Assembly: GCF_963678635.1 (NCBI RefSeq) | Contig: NC_087063.1 | Location: forward strand, 71,571,617-71,635,616 | DNA length: 64,000 bases | From: Symsagittifera roscoffensis | Lineage: Eukaryota; Xenacoelomorpha; Acoela; Convolutidae | Direction of reading: 5' to 3' | In this document: positions 21,152 to 33,900 of the stretch, piece by piece | Position numbering within the stretch: the first letter of the stretch is position 1 | How the letters are laid out: each line of letters begins with the position of its first letter | Notes under the pieces: model-generated | The model's input: only the letters and a program-made list of their open reading frames with translations | Databases searched by the model: none | Told to the model about the DNA's origin: nothing | Made by a program: the position numbers and the translations under genes

Positions 21152-23690
21152 ATGAAACGAAATAGGGTATCGATAACCGAAAGAAAAGTAACAGAACCAA
21201 AACAAAATCAAACCTCGTCGCATCGGAAAGCAACACTACCAAATCCGAAAGTAATGAAAAGATTAATTCAGTAAACATGGTCAATACAAGAAGCATAAAG
21301 GAGAATAAGGTCAAGGAGAAAGCAGTAGAAGAACCAACTGTACCGGCTAGAGAAATTGATCTTGATGCACCAGATCAGAGTATTGACTGGGTGGAGAGAA
21401 AGACGACGGAATCAACACCAATGCCAAATGCAGAAAAACAAGTAAAAAAGACGATAGAGTTCTCACCGATTGACATTGTGGACGACACAACACGCCGGAA
21501 ACGATAAAAGACAATTCTCAAACAAAAAGAACGTCGTTCACAGGGAAGATTGCAGCGATGGTCGGAATGAAACCAAGAGAGAAAGAAGAGGTGATACCAA
21601 CGACCGAGAAAAGTAAAACTTTTGGAACAGTTTCCGCAATAACAACGGAGGCCAAGCAAGACGAAGAGCAGGTCACGCATGGAGCAATGGCTAACCAAGA
21701 AAAAACAATTTCGCTTGAGCTGGGCGACTTGATGACAAAGTTGGAGCAGATCGACAAGCAACTGAAGTACAGCGAGGAGGATCGCCAAGAGCTAAAAAGC
21801 GAAATACGATACAACAAGAATGAGAACCTAGGCACCTGCTTCAACCAGGCAAGGGCGACGGAAGAAAAGCTACAGCAGATGTCAGACACGGTAGAGGCTA
21901 CCGACAAAGAGCGAGAGAAACATATCAAGAAAGATATGGAAGAAATGAAGAAACGGTGAACGAGAAGTTATGGAATCTAGATACCAGAATGAATACAATG
22001 GGCAGGGAAAAAGCTGAAATTTGTTGTGCCATACAGTCCAAACTGGATGCTTTCTTGAGAAACTCATTAGACCAAGACAAATCAGTGGTGGAAAAGCCAT
22101 CGGGAACTAGAGTTGATTTCGTGGAACCGCAACGAAAGAAACGAAAATATTCACCGTTAGCATTAGAATATTCACCAGACAACAGAGGACTCAGGACCAA
22201 ATAAGGGTGTACAACTGGATGCCATGACGTGGGCCAGTACCTGGGAAATGATGAAAAGGAGTCTTGAAGCATTCGCAACAAAGAACACAGACTCAAGTGA
22301 CAGAGGTAGTGGCAAATCCCGGAAAACCTTCAAAAAGCTAAGGATTTCAAGGATGATTCAGATGGTTGCATTGATACATGAGTTGAGGTAATGAGACTAC
22401 ATCTAGAACAAGATAACTTGAACTACGAAAGGCATGCTTGCACGGGAATACTAAGCAATTTAGAAGGCACCGCACTAAAATGCGTAGTAGCAAAGAAGGA
22501 GAAAAGCGTGATACAGCGGACAAGATCTTCGAGATACTGTTGAACCGATTCGGGTTAGAATTGAAGGGTCATCAAGCGATGATGTGATTTGAAAAAAGAA
22601 GACAAAGGGAAGACGAGTCACTCGATAGATTCCTGGATGATCTTGAGAGCTTGAAAAGAAGGAGCGAACCGGAAGAGTCGACGAATAGAAGAAACTTTAG
22701 CATCGCTTCAAAGTTTATTGACGGGGTGAGAAGTGATGACTTGATAACAATGCTGGCAACGTATTATACACTATCGAAGGATAATGCATTGACCCCAGAG
22801 GAGATGAGACAAATTCAACAGAGCATATGTTTATGAAACCAAAAAAGTACTCATACTCAGAAGGCAGGAACATGCAAGGGGGAGCCAGCCACAAAGGTCG
22901 TCATGGTACAAGCCTAGAGACGAAATAGACAAACGTAGGTCTTGCGCAAATTGTGGATCAGCGGATCATCATCTAGTGGATTGCACGACATACAAGCAGG
23001 GCATGAAGAGCTTGGGACACGCACTGGAAGAAGAGGACATGAATCAAACGGAGGAACATGAGTTTTACAATGGCTTGATTATCAAGATAGGCGCGAGTTG
23101 TTTTTTCTGCAATCAAGAAGTTTGTTTTGGGAGGCAGTGAAGAATCAGAATCATCCGAAACACAAACCAGCACTGACCGCAGTGCAAAATACTAGGAAAA
23201 GACAAGCTGCAAACGATTTGAACAATAAAGAAGCAGCGAGTGGTGACTTGTCAACAAAGACTGTAAAGGCAGTGACACAGAACAAAGATGCCACGGGGGC
23301 CGAGAAAAAAAACTCTCTAGAGATAAACTACGAGAGGGCAGCTGCAGAGGCAATCAACAAAGTGAAGCAAGACTTGGCAACGAAAGAAATCGAACAACGG
23401 CTTAAACAGGAGATAGAAACACAGAGATTGAATGAGACGCTCTGTATGACAAGACCAGAACCAGAGACCAGAGAGAACTCGATGTGCAAGGGCAACTGCA
23501 ACACCTTGAAAATGTTAACTGGAAAACCGTTTGGCATCACGAAAAATCGGGCAAGAATCATTTCAAAAATCACAGTGGGCGGCCACGAAGTAAAAAGAAA
23601 CCTGAGTTAAGCGAACGATCAGACAGTGATGCAAATAGATGTATACGCGGACTACTTGAGCACAATAAGCCCGCAAACCCCGTAAAAATA
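21152..23690 (+). pseudogene. gag: Broken gag of element A
   Basis: Capsid/nucleocapsid precursor remnant aligned with element C gag (47003 onward). The ATG at 21152 matches the C start at 47003, but the frame is lost before 21277, again near 21500 and again near 21959. Recognisable parts are an N-terminal coiled-coil-rich region (21558-21959), a capsid-like segment around 22300-22836 and the first zinc knuckle C-x2-C-x4-H-x4-C near 22945-22986. The second knuckle (about 23098) is destroyed by a deletion of roughly two dozen bases that removes its His and last Cys. An open stretch at 23098-23610 is the degraded segment between the knuckles and protease. Not functional. Confidence 0.82.
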
Positions 23691-26122
23691 TTCTAGAGCT
23701 TTAAGGGCATTACTCACGGGAGGTGGTAGCAAATCAGTTCGCATAGACAGCAGATAAACGGAAGCCTATGGACCACATGAGGTCATGTTGAATATAGATG
23801 GTATAAACATCAATACAAAAACGATGATAACATATGACAAGGATCTTGCCGGACAAATCTATGTTGGCAGAGAGGAACTAAAAGTGAGATCCATTGGGCA
23901 CTGTGCTATGCTGGAGGAGGATGCCATGCATCTGGGGACAGAATCAGACGTGTCTGCACATGTATTTGACATAAATGGAAAGGAGATTCAACTGCGTGGG
24001 TTGTTGGTTACGGGAGGTGTCTTGAGTGTAATAGCAACTGAACTTGGAGAAGAATGGGGTTTGACGAAGATGACCTGATTGACTCAAGAATACGAATGTC
24101 AGCAGCATAGAAGGGGGCGCTTCGGAGTATAGGTAGGACACCAATAATAGCCCTAAAGCTGGGAGAACGCAATCTGTGGATGAGCATACTGGTGGTGGAG
24201 ATTCTTGATGAGTTTGACCAATTCATTTTGGGCAGAGATTTCATCAGGAATTTTGATGTAACAATTGATCTTAACAATGCGATGTTCAGGATTTGGAACC
24301 CGGAAAGGAAGTACGTAGTTTAACCGGTAAATTTGATAATGGCGAATGAAAATAAGGCTGCAGTTTTTTTGAGTAGGAGGGTAAGACTGAAAGCGAATGA
24401 GGCGGCAATAGTAAGATTGAGAATGAAGAGCTATAATGAATTAAATGACAACAAACAAGTATGTATAGTACCCAATCCAAACAGTCAACGTGCTGCTGTT
24501 TTAGGAAGATCCTTTTCGATAACCAAGGGTGGCCTCTGCGTCAGTGTCTTATTGAATAATCCTGATATACCAAACGCAATCCAGATGGGGAGGAAGCTTG
24601 GATACGCACTGCCAGTGAAAACTAGATGTGAAAACTAGATATGAAATGACTGAAAATGTGAAAGAAATTGAAGTTTTTGATTGCCCGAATCACAGGGATG
24701 AAATTTGTATCTTGAGACGATTGAAGAAAATAAGGTCTTGTGAAGTCAGGTCTTGTGAAGTCGCTTAAGTCAGAGACAGATGATGGACTGTCGAGCTGTT
24801 CGAATTTTCCAGAAAGACCCACGCTAAGGGAATTGGAAATGGATAAACCAGTATTATAAGAAATTGAAAATTTAAGCGGGAAGGTAACAGACGAACAGCT
24901 CGAAGCCATCAAGGACGTTCTAGATAGGAATCAGGATGTTTTTTCGAGACATAAGGAGGACATTGGATGCTGCAACTTTGTTGAACATGAACTAAAGTTA
25001 GAAGAATCTGCGGTGCCGCATAGGGAGGGTGCGAGGCGTATGACACCAAACAAATCAGATGCTTGTAGAAAAGAAATAGAGACCCTACTAGAGTATGACA
25101 TGATAGAACCATCCAAGTCATCGTGGGCGTGTGGAGTAGCGATGGCTGAAAAGAAAGGAGACCATCTTAGGTTTGGTTGTGACTTTCGATTTCTAAATCC
25201 GTCACGGTGAAGGATGCCTATCCCATAGCTAGGATGGATGAAAAAGTCTCAAAATTTGGTGACGCAAAAAATTTTCACAACTCTTTATCTAGGGTCCGCT
25301 TTTTGGCAGGTACCACTGAGGAAGCAAGACAGAGATAACACGGGTTTTGCATGCGAATTGGGATTGTTTCAATGGAAGAGGATGCCCTTTGGCCTCTGCA
25401 ATGCAACAGCCAGCTTCCAACGACTAATGGCACAAGCGCTGACTAGCGTGACGAAGAAACATGGCAATTTAGTAATGTGCGACGGAGATGACGTAGTGAT
25501 TGCAACACCCACACTGAAGGACCACATTGAACGACTGGACGAGGTGTTTGCTTGTATAAAGAGAGCAGGACTGAAGTGCAAGCCATCGAATTGAGAAATT
25601 CTCAAGGACTCGATCAAATATCTGGTAAGAATGGTGGACAAACATCGCGTTAGACCAGACCCAGATGCCGTGGAGGCAGTACTGACTTGAAAATCGTCAA
25701 AAACGGAACACCAGTTGATGAGCTTCTTAGGTTTTGCAAACTACTACAGGGAGTTCATCAAGGGCTATGCAGACAAGGTATATCCAATGCAACAACTCAT
25801 GAGGCACAAGGGTAAGAAGTTCCCGTGGAACAACGCAGCGGAAGAATCATTTCAAAGAATTTAAAAAAGAAGTTACGCGAAGCACTAGTGCTGGGGATGC
25901 CCACCGAAAAGGGAAAGTACGTGCTGGACACGATTGCATCGGTGGTAGCGACCTCTGTGATACTCCATCAAGAACAGGAATGGAACGGAAATACAGTCTT
26001 GAGACCGATAGCTTACGGAAGGAAATTCTTGAGTGATACGGAGATAACCCAAGGGGGAGATATTCGCGGTAGTCATCTTTGTAGAAAAATATAGATCATA
26101 CTTGGGCAGCGAGTCATTCAAG
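23691..26122 (+). pseudogene. pol: Broken protease-RT-RNase H region of element A
   Basis: Protease remnant at 23785-24078, where the catalytic DTG is changed to V-T-G, followed by a frameshift. The tether (24333-24638) and reverse transcriptase (25013-25594) are still readable. The RT piece has the fingers motif region (…GCDFRFLN), 'MPFGLCNA' and a catalytic-box region reading D-G-D-D at 25481-25492, so both Asp codons remain here although they are altered in B. RNase H starts at about 25825 and is cut at 26122. In-frame stops, for example TGA near 25591 and TAA near 25861, show the copy is dead. A retains 19 bases near 25117-25135 that B and the element C patch have lost. Confidence 0.82.
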
Positions 26123-26753
26123 CTACATCGTCGATTTGGTAACATTAGTACACCCAGAGTCTGGAACGATCCATCTTTAGACTCAGAAAAAGAGTTGCAA
26201 CGCAAGGATATCCAAATGAAGATCGAATTAAGGTAGTTAACCTGGTCGGATCTGTTGGGGGGATCGGAAATAGACCGTTTTTGGAACCCAAAAGGAGAAT
26301 ACCCCATAAGACCGTTAGTAGGGGGGAGGAAAAACGCGTGACAATCAGGTACCAGACCTTTTTTTTTACGAAAGACCACAGAGGTCGCCTTTGAAATTTG
26401 GGTGAATTCATCACACTTTTATGTTTTTTCATTTTTCTAAGTTAAATTTTTAAGTTTTCGGAACAAATTGAATTGGCGTTTAACGAATCGGAGATCATAA
26501 GGCACTTGCTAACCAGTCGTGTTTCGAATTGCGTCGGATTAATAAAGGAAAGGTAATTTCAAGGGGGGGTAGCAGGTAAAATTTTGATTAAAGAGATTGA
26601 GTTTTTTTGGAATTTTTAATACTAGAGCTCTAGAGGTGGTATTGGGGTAGTGGATCGGAAGTTCCAATACTCGACACAAGGTACAAGGGACTTCGTTAGA
26701 AGAAGAAACGCTTGAGCTACGAGGTTGGAAGAAAGGCAAGAATCTAGCCGGCG
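26123..26753 (+). repeat. Q segment, partial copy at the tandem-duplication junction
   Basis: Begins abruptly in the middle of Q ('CTACATCGTCGATTTGG', equivalent to 19042), directly after the truncated RNase H of element A. The join has at most 1-2 bases of homology. It marks a head-to-tail duplication of about 7.1 kb (19042-26122). Confidence 0.82.
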
Positions 26754-28282
26754 TTCTTGGGATAGTGATCTAAGTGCCCCAACACTCAGTCCTGGGATAA
26801 GGATCTAAGTGTCCCAATACTAAGGAGCAAGAGATACCACTGTCCCAACACTAAATAACAAGAGATCTGACTGTCCTAACACTCAAACGAAGTCTTCTGG
26901 GAGTGTTCGGAGAAATCCTGGGACAGTACGAAGTGCTCCAACTTTCGAGCGAAGTCTCCTAGGAGTTAACAGAAAAAATCCTGGGACAGTACGGCACAAA
27001 GAGTCTCAACACTTGAGCGAAGGGTTCTAGGAGGGTTCAGAAAAGTCCTGGGACAGTACGAAATGTCCCTACACCCGAGCGAAGTCTCCTAGGAGGGTTC
27101 AGAAAAGTCCTGGGACAGTAACGAAGTGTCCCAACACCTGAGCGAAGGAGCCTAGGAGGCTGCAGAGAAGTCCTGGGCAAAATGAAGTGTCCCAACACTT
27201 GAGCGTAGTCTCCTAGGAGGGTTCAGAAAAGTCCTGGTACAGTACGAAATGTCCCTACACTCGAGCGAAGTCTCCTAGGAGGGTTCAGAAAAGTCCTGGG
27301 ACAGTGACGAAGTGTCCCATCACTTGAGCGAAGGAGCCTAGGAGGGTAGAGAAAAGTCCTGGGCAAAAATGAAGTGTCCCAACCCTTGAGCGATGGTCCT
27401 AGGAGGGTTCAGAAAGGTCTTGGGACAGTAACGAAGTATCCCAACACTTGAGCGAAGTCTCCTAGGAGGGTTCAGAAAAGTCCTGGGACAGTAAAGTAGT
27501 GACCCAACACTCGAGCGAAGTATCTTAGGAGGGTACAGAAAAAGTCCTGGGACAGCAAGAAATGGACTAACACTTGAGCGAAGGGTCCTAGGAGGGTTCA
27601 GAAAAGTCCTGGGACAGTAACGAAGTGTCCTAACACTTGAGCGAAGGGCCCTAGGAGGGTTCAGAGAAGCCATGGGACAGTACGAAGTGCCCCAACACTT
27701 AAACGACGGGCCCTAGGGGGGTCCAGAAAAGTCCTAGGACAGTACGAAGTGTCTCAACACTTGAGCGAAGGGTCCTAGGAGGGATCAAAAAAAGTCCTGG
27801 TACAGTACGAAATGTCCCTACACTCGAGCGAAGTCTCCTAGGAGGCATCAGAAGGGTCCTGGGACAGTAACGAAGTGTCTCACCACTTGAGGGAATGAGC
27901 CTATGAGGGTACAGAAACGTCCTGGGCAAAAATGAAGTGTCCCAACACTTGAGCGAAGGGTCCTACGAGGATTCAGAAAGGTCCTGGGACAGTAACGAAG
28001 TATCCCAACACTTGAGCGAAGTCTCCTAGGAGGGTTCAGAAAAGTCCTGGGACAGTAACAAAGTGTCCCAACACTCGAGCGACGTATCCTAGGAGGGTAC
28101 AGAAAAAGTTCTGGGACAGTAACGAAGTGCCCCAACACTTGAGCGAAGGAGCCTAGGAGGGTACAGAAAAGTCCATGGCAAAAATGAAGTGTCCCAACAC
28201 TTGAGCGAAGGGTCCTAGGAGGGTTCAGAACGGCCCTGGGACAGCAACGAAGTATCCCAACACTTGTGCGAAGGGTCCTAAG
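26754..28282 (+). repeat. 63-bp minisatellite M, block 10 (upstream of element B gag)
   Basis: About 24 units, colinear with block 9 but a few units longer. The two local rearrangements seen in block 9 are absent, so those arose in block 9 after the duplication. Confidence 0.87.
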
Positions 28283-28447
28283 GACTGAAATTGATTTAGA
28301 CTCAAAACTGATTTAGACTAATTCGACTGATTTTAGCTTTTATAACACTAAATTTTTTAAATTCTTTTAATAGAATTCCAATCGAATTTTACAATAGGGA
28401 CTAGTAAATAATAAATTTGTAAACAAAGAAAAATGTATATAAAAATC

Positions 28448-30990
28448 ATGAAACGAAATAGGGTATCGATAACCGAAAGAAAAGTAACAGAACCAAAACA
28501 AAATCAAACCTCGTCGCATCGGAAAGCAACACTATCAAATCCGAAAGTAATGAAAAGAACAATTCAGTAAACATGGTCAATACAAGAAGCATAAAGGAGA
28601 ATAAGGTCAAGGAGAAAGCAGTAGAAGAACCAACTGTACCGGCTAGAGAAATTGATCTTGATGCACCAGATCAGAGTATTGACTGGGTGGAGAGAAAGAC
28701 GACGGAATCAACACCAATGCCAAATGCAGAAGAACAAGTAAAAAAGACGATAGAGTTCTCACCGATTGACATTGTAGACGACACAACACGCCGGAAATGA
28801 TAAAAGACAATTCTCAAACAAAAAGAACGTCGTTCACAGGGAAGATTGCAGCGATGGTCGGAATGAAACCAAGAGAGAAAGAAGAGGTGATACCAACGAC
28901 CGAGAAAAGTAAAACTTTTGGAACAGTTTCCGCAATAACAACGGAGGCCAAGCAAGACGAAGAGCAGGTCACGCATGGAGCAATGGCTAACCAAGAAAAA
29001 ACAATTTCGCTTGAGCTGGGCGACTTGATGACAAAGTTGGAGCAGATCGACAAGCAACTGAAGTACAGCGAGGAGGATCGCCAAGAGCTAAAAAGCGAAA
29101 TACGTTACAACAAGAATGAGAACCTAGGCAACTGCTTCAACCAGGCAAGGGCGACGGAAGAAAAGCTACAGCAGATGTCAGACACGGTAGAGGCTACCGA
29201 CAAAGAGCGAGAGAAACATATCAAGAAAGATATGGAAGAAATGAAGAAACGGTGAACGAGAAGTTATGGAATCTAGATACCAGAATGAATACAATGGGCA
29301 GGGAACTTTGGCTGAATTTTGTTGTGCCATACAGTCCAAACTGGATGCTCTCTTGGGAAACTCATTAGACTAAGACAAATCAGTGGTGGAAAAGCCATGG
29401 GGAACTAGAGTCGATTTCGTGGAACCGCAACGAAAGAAACGAGAATATTCACCGTTAGCATTAGAATATTCACCGAACAACAGAGGACTCAGGACCAAAT
29501 ACGGGTGTACAACTGGATGCCATGACGTGGGCCAGTACCTGGGAAATGATGAAGAGGAGTCTTGAAGCATTCGCAACAAAGAACACAGACTCAAGTGACA
29601 GAGGTAGTGGCAAATCCCGGAAAACCTTCAAAAAGCTAAGGATTTCAAGGATGATTCAGATGGTTGCATTGATACATGGGTTGAGGTAATGAGACTACAT
29701 CTAGAACAAGATAACTTGAACTACGAAAGGCATGCTTGCACGGGAATACTAAGCAATTTAGAAGGCACCGCACTAAAATGCGTAGTAGCAAAGAAGGAGA
29801 AAAGCGTGATACAGCGGACAAGATCTTCGAGATACTGTTGAACCGATTCGGGTTAGAATTGAAGGGTCATCAAGCGATGATGTGATTTGAAAAAAGAAGA
29901 CAAAGGGAAGACGAGTCACTCGATAGATTCCTGGATGATCTTGAGAGCTTGAAAAGAAGGAGCGAACCGGAAGAGTCGACGAATAGAAGAAACTTTAGCA
30001 TCGCTTCAAAGTTTATTGACGGGGTGAGAAGTGATGACTTGATAACAATGCTGGCAACGTATTATACACTATCGAAGGATAATGCATTGACCCCAGAGGA
30101 GATGAGACAAATTCAACAGAGCATATGTTTATGAAACCAAAAAAGTACTCATACTCAGAAGGCAGGAACATGCAAGGGGGAGCCAGCCACAAAGGTCGTC
30201 ATGGTACAAGCCTAGAGACGAAATAGACAAACGTAGGTCTTGCGCAAATTGTGGATCAGCGGATCATCATCTAGTGGATTGCACGACATACAAGCAGGGC
30301 ATGAAGAGCTTGGGACACGCACTGGAAGAAGAGGACATGAATCAAACGGAGGAACATGAGTTTTACAATGGCTTGATTATCAAGATAGGCGCGAGTTGTT
30401 TTTTCTGCAATCAAGAAGTTTGTTTTGGGAGGCAGTGAAGAATCAGAATCATCCGAAACACAAACCAGCACTGACCGCAGTGCAAAATACTAGGAAAAGA
30501 CAAGCTGCAAACGATTTGAACAATAAAGAAGCAGCGAGTGGTGACTTGTCAACAAAGACTGTAAAGGCAGTGACACAGAACAAAGATGCCACGGGGGCCG
30601 AGAAAAAAAACTCTCTAGAGATAAACTACGAGAGGGCAGCTGCAGAGGCAATCAACAAAGTGAAGCAAGACTTGGCAACGAAAGAAATCGAACAACGGCT
30701 TAAACAGGAGATAGAAACACAGAGATTGAATGAGACGCTCTGTATGACAAGACCAGAACCAGAGACCAGAGAGAACTCGATGTGCAAGGGCAACTGCAAC
30801 ACCTTGAAAATGTTAACTGGAAAACCGTTTGGCATCACGAAAAATCGGGCAAGAATCATTTCAAAAATCACAGTGGGCGGCCACGAAGTAAAAAGAAACC
30901 TGAGTTAAGCGAACGATCAGACAGTGATGCAAATAGATGTATACGCGGACTACTTGAGCACAATAAGCCCGCAAACCCCGTAAAAATATT
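28448..30990 (+). pseudogene. gag: Broken gag of element B
   Basis: Nearly identical to the gag remnant of element A, with the same frameshifts near the first 125 bases, near 28797 and near 29255, the same intact first zinc knuckle and the same deletion in the second. B-specific changes include altered bases near 29306 and a TAA near 29370. The shared lesions mean inactivation came before the tandem duplication. The small upstream leader is at 28283-28447. Confidence 0.82.
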
Positions 30991-33900
30991 CTAGAGCTTT
31001 AAGGGCATTACTCACGGGAGGTGGTAGCAAATCAGTTCGCATAGACAGCAGATAAACGGAAGCCTATGGACCACATGAGGTCATGTTGAATATAGATGGT
31101 ATAAACATCAATACAAAAACGATGATAACATATGACAAGGATCTTGCCGGACAAATCTATGTTGGCAGAGAGGAACTAAAAGTGAGATCCATTGGGCACT
31201 GTGCTATGCTGGAGGAGGATGCCATGCATCTGGGGACAGAATCAGACGTGTCTGCACATGTATTTGACATAAATGGAAAGGAGATTCAACTGCGTGGGTT
31301 GTTGGTTACGGGAGGTGTCTTGAGTGTAATAGCAACTGAACTTGGAGAAGAATGGGGTTTGACGAAGATGACCTGATTGACTCAAGAATACGAATGTCAG
31401 CAGCATAGAAGGGGGCGCTTCGGAGTATAGGTAGGACACCAATAATAGCCCTAAAGCTGGGAGAACGCAATCTGTGGATGAGCATACTGGTGGTGGAGAT
31501 TCTTGATGAGTTTGACCAATTCATTTTGGGCAGAGATTTCATCAGGAATTTTGATGTAACAATTGATCTTAACAATGCGATGTTCAGGATTTGGAACCCG
31601 GAAAGGAAGTACGTAGTTTAACCGGTAAATTTGATAATGGCGAATGAAAATAAGGCTGCAGTTTTTTTGAGTAGGAGGGTAAGACTGAAAGCGAATGAGG
31701 CGGCAATAGTAAGATTGAGAATGAAGAGCTATAATGAATTAAATGACAACAAACAAGTATGTATAGTACCCAATCCAAACAGTCAACGTGCTGCTGTTTT
31801 AGGAAGATCCTTTTCGATAATCAAGGGTGGCCTCTGCGTCAGTGTCTTGTTGAATACTCCTGATATACCAAACGCAATCCAGTTGGGGAGGAAGCTTGGA
31901 TACGCAGTGCCAGTGAAAACTAGATATGAAATGACAGAAAATGTAAAAGAAATTGAAGTTTTTGATTGCCCGAATCACAGGGATGAAATTTGTATCTTGA
32001 GACGATTGAAGAAAATAAGGTCTTGTGAAGTCGCTTAAGTCAGAGACAGACGATGGACTGTCGAGCTGTTCGAATTTTCCAGAAAGACGCACGCTAACGG
32101 AATTGGAAATGGATAAACCAGTATTATCAGAAAATGAAAATTTAAGCGGGAAGGTAACATACGAACAGCTCGAAGCCATCATGGACGTTCTAGATAGGAA
32201 TCAGGATGTTTTTTTGAGACATAAGGAGGACATTGGATGCTGCAACTTTGTTGAACATGAACTAAAGTTAGAAAAATCTGCGGTGCCGCATAGGGAGGGT
32301 GCGAGGCGTATGACACCAAACAAATCAGATGCTTGTAGAAAAGAAGTAGAGACCCTACTAGAGTATGACATGATAGAACCATCCAAGTAGGGATGGCTAA
32401 AAAGAAAGGAGACCATCTTAGATTTGGTTGTGACTTTCGATTTCTAAATCCGTCACGGTGAAGGATGCCTATCCCATAGCTAGGATGGATGAAAGTGTCT
32501 CAAAATTAGGTGACGCAAAAAATTTTCACAACTCTTGATCTAGGGTCCGCTTTTTGGCAGGTACCACTGAGGAAGCAAGACAGAGATAACACGGGTTTGC
32601 ATGCGAACTGGGATTGTTTCAATGGAAGAGGATGCCCTTTGGCCTCTGCATGCGATAGCCAGCTTCCAACGACTAATGGCACAAGCGCTGACTAGCGTGA
32701 CGAAGAAATATGGCAATTTAGTAATGTGCGACGGAGATTACTTAGTGATTGCAACACCCACACTGAAGGACCACATTGAACGACTGGACGAGGTGTTTGC
32801 TTGTATAAAGAGAGCAGGACTGAAGTGCAAGCAATCGAATTGAGAAATTCTCAAGGACTCGATCAAATATCTGGTAAGAATGGTAGACAAACATGGCATT
32901 AGACCAGACCCAGATGCCGTGGAGGCAGTACTGACTTGGAAATCGTCAAAAACGGAACACCAGTTGATGAGCTTCTTAGGTTTCGCAAACTACTACAGGG
33001 AGTTCATCAAGGGCTATGCAGGCAAGGTATATCCAATGCAACAACACATGAGGCACAAGGGTAAGAAGTTCCCGTGGAACAACGCAGCGGAAGAATCATT
33101 CCAAAGAATTTAAAAAAGGCGTTACGCGAAGCACTAGTGCTGGGGATGCCCACCGTAAAGGGAAAGTACGTGCTGGACACGATTGCATTGGTGGTAGCGA
33201 CCTCTGTGATACTCCATCAAGAACAGGAATGGAACGGAAATACAGTCTTGAGACCAATAGCTTACGGGAGCAAATTCTTGAGTGATACGGAGATAAAGTA
33301 CGGAGCACCCAAGGGGGAGATATTCGCGGTAGTCATCTTTGTAGAAAAATATAGATCATACTTGGGCAGCGAGCCATTCAAGCCACGAGTCGACAACAGA
33401 GCACTGAGTTGATTAAAAACGTACCAGAGCTACATCGGGAGATGGATAGTGCGTCTGGATGGCTATGATATGATTATCGAGCACAGTACAAGAGACAAAC
33501 GTCAGAACGCCGACAGCTTTAGCAAAACGACGGAGTTTTACGAGAGATAGGAGCAAAAGGAGGCCGACAAGCTGGAGATCAAAGAATGATTCTCGTTTAT
33601 AGACAAGGAGACGTACGACAGTCTTCCACTCACGAGTTGGCTTGACAAGTCAAGGAAATCATTAGAGGACCATCTCGAGCTACCAGCAGAACATGAGACG
33701 AAAGAAATTCTCAAGAGAAAAACAGGGATGCCAATGGAAATGATGCTCAAGTCGAAGTTAGTAGGGGAAACACTGAAAACGAAACTCTATGACCTCGATG
33801 AAGTGGAAAAATGAAGGGTGACGATAGGAGAGGATCTGAGGATTCTATTCGAGAAACTAGCCGACGATAAACCGGTAGCCCGGAGCAACGATAAAAATAA

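Larger units (their letters stand above)
20987..26122 (+). mobile_element. Element A: dead Ty3/gypsy-type copy, leader to RNase H (truncated)
   Basis: Leader, gag and pol in the same order as element C, cut off at 26122 inside RNase H where Q sequence begins. It is nearly identical to element B and shares B's frameshifts and stops, so both descend from one already dead copy. No LTR boundary can be assigned. Confidence 0.8.
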
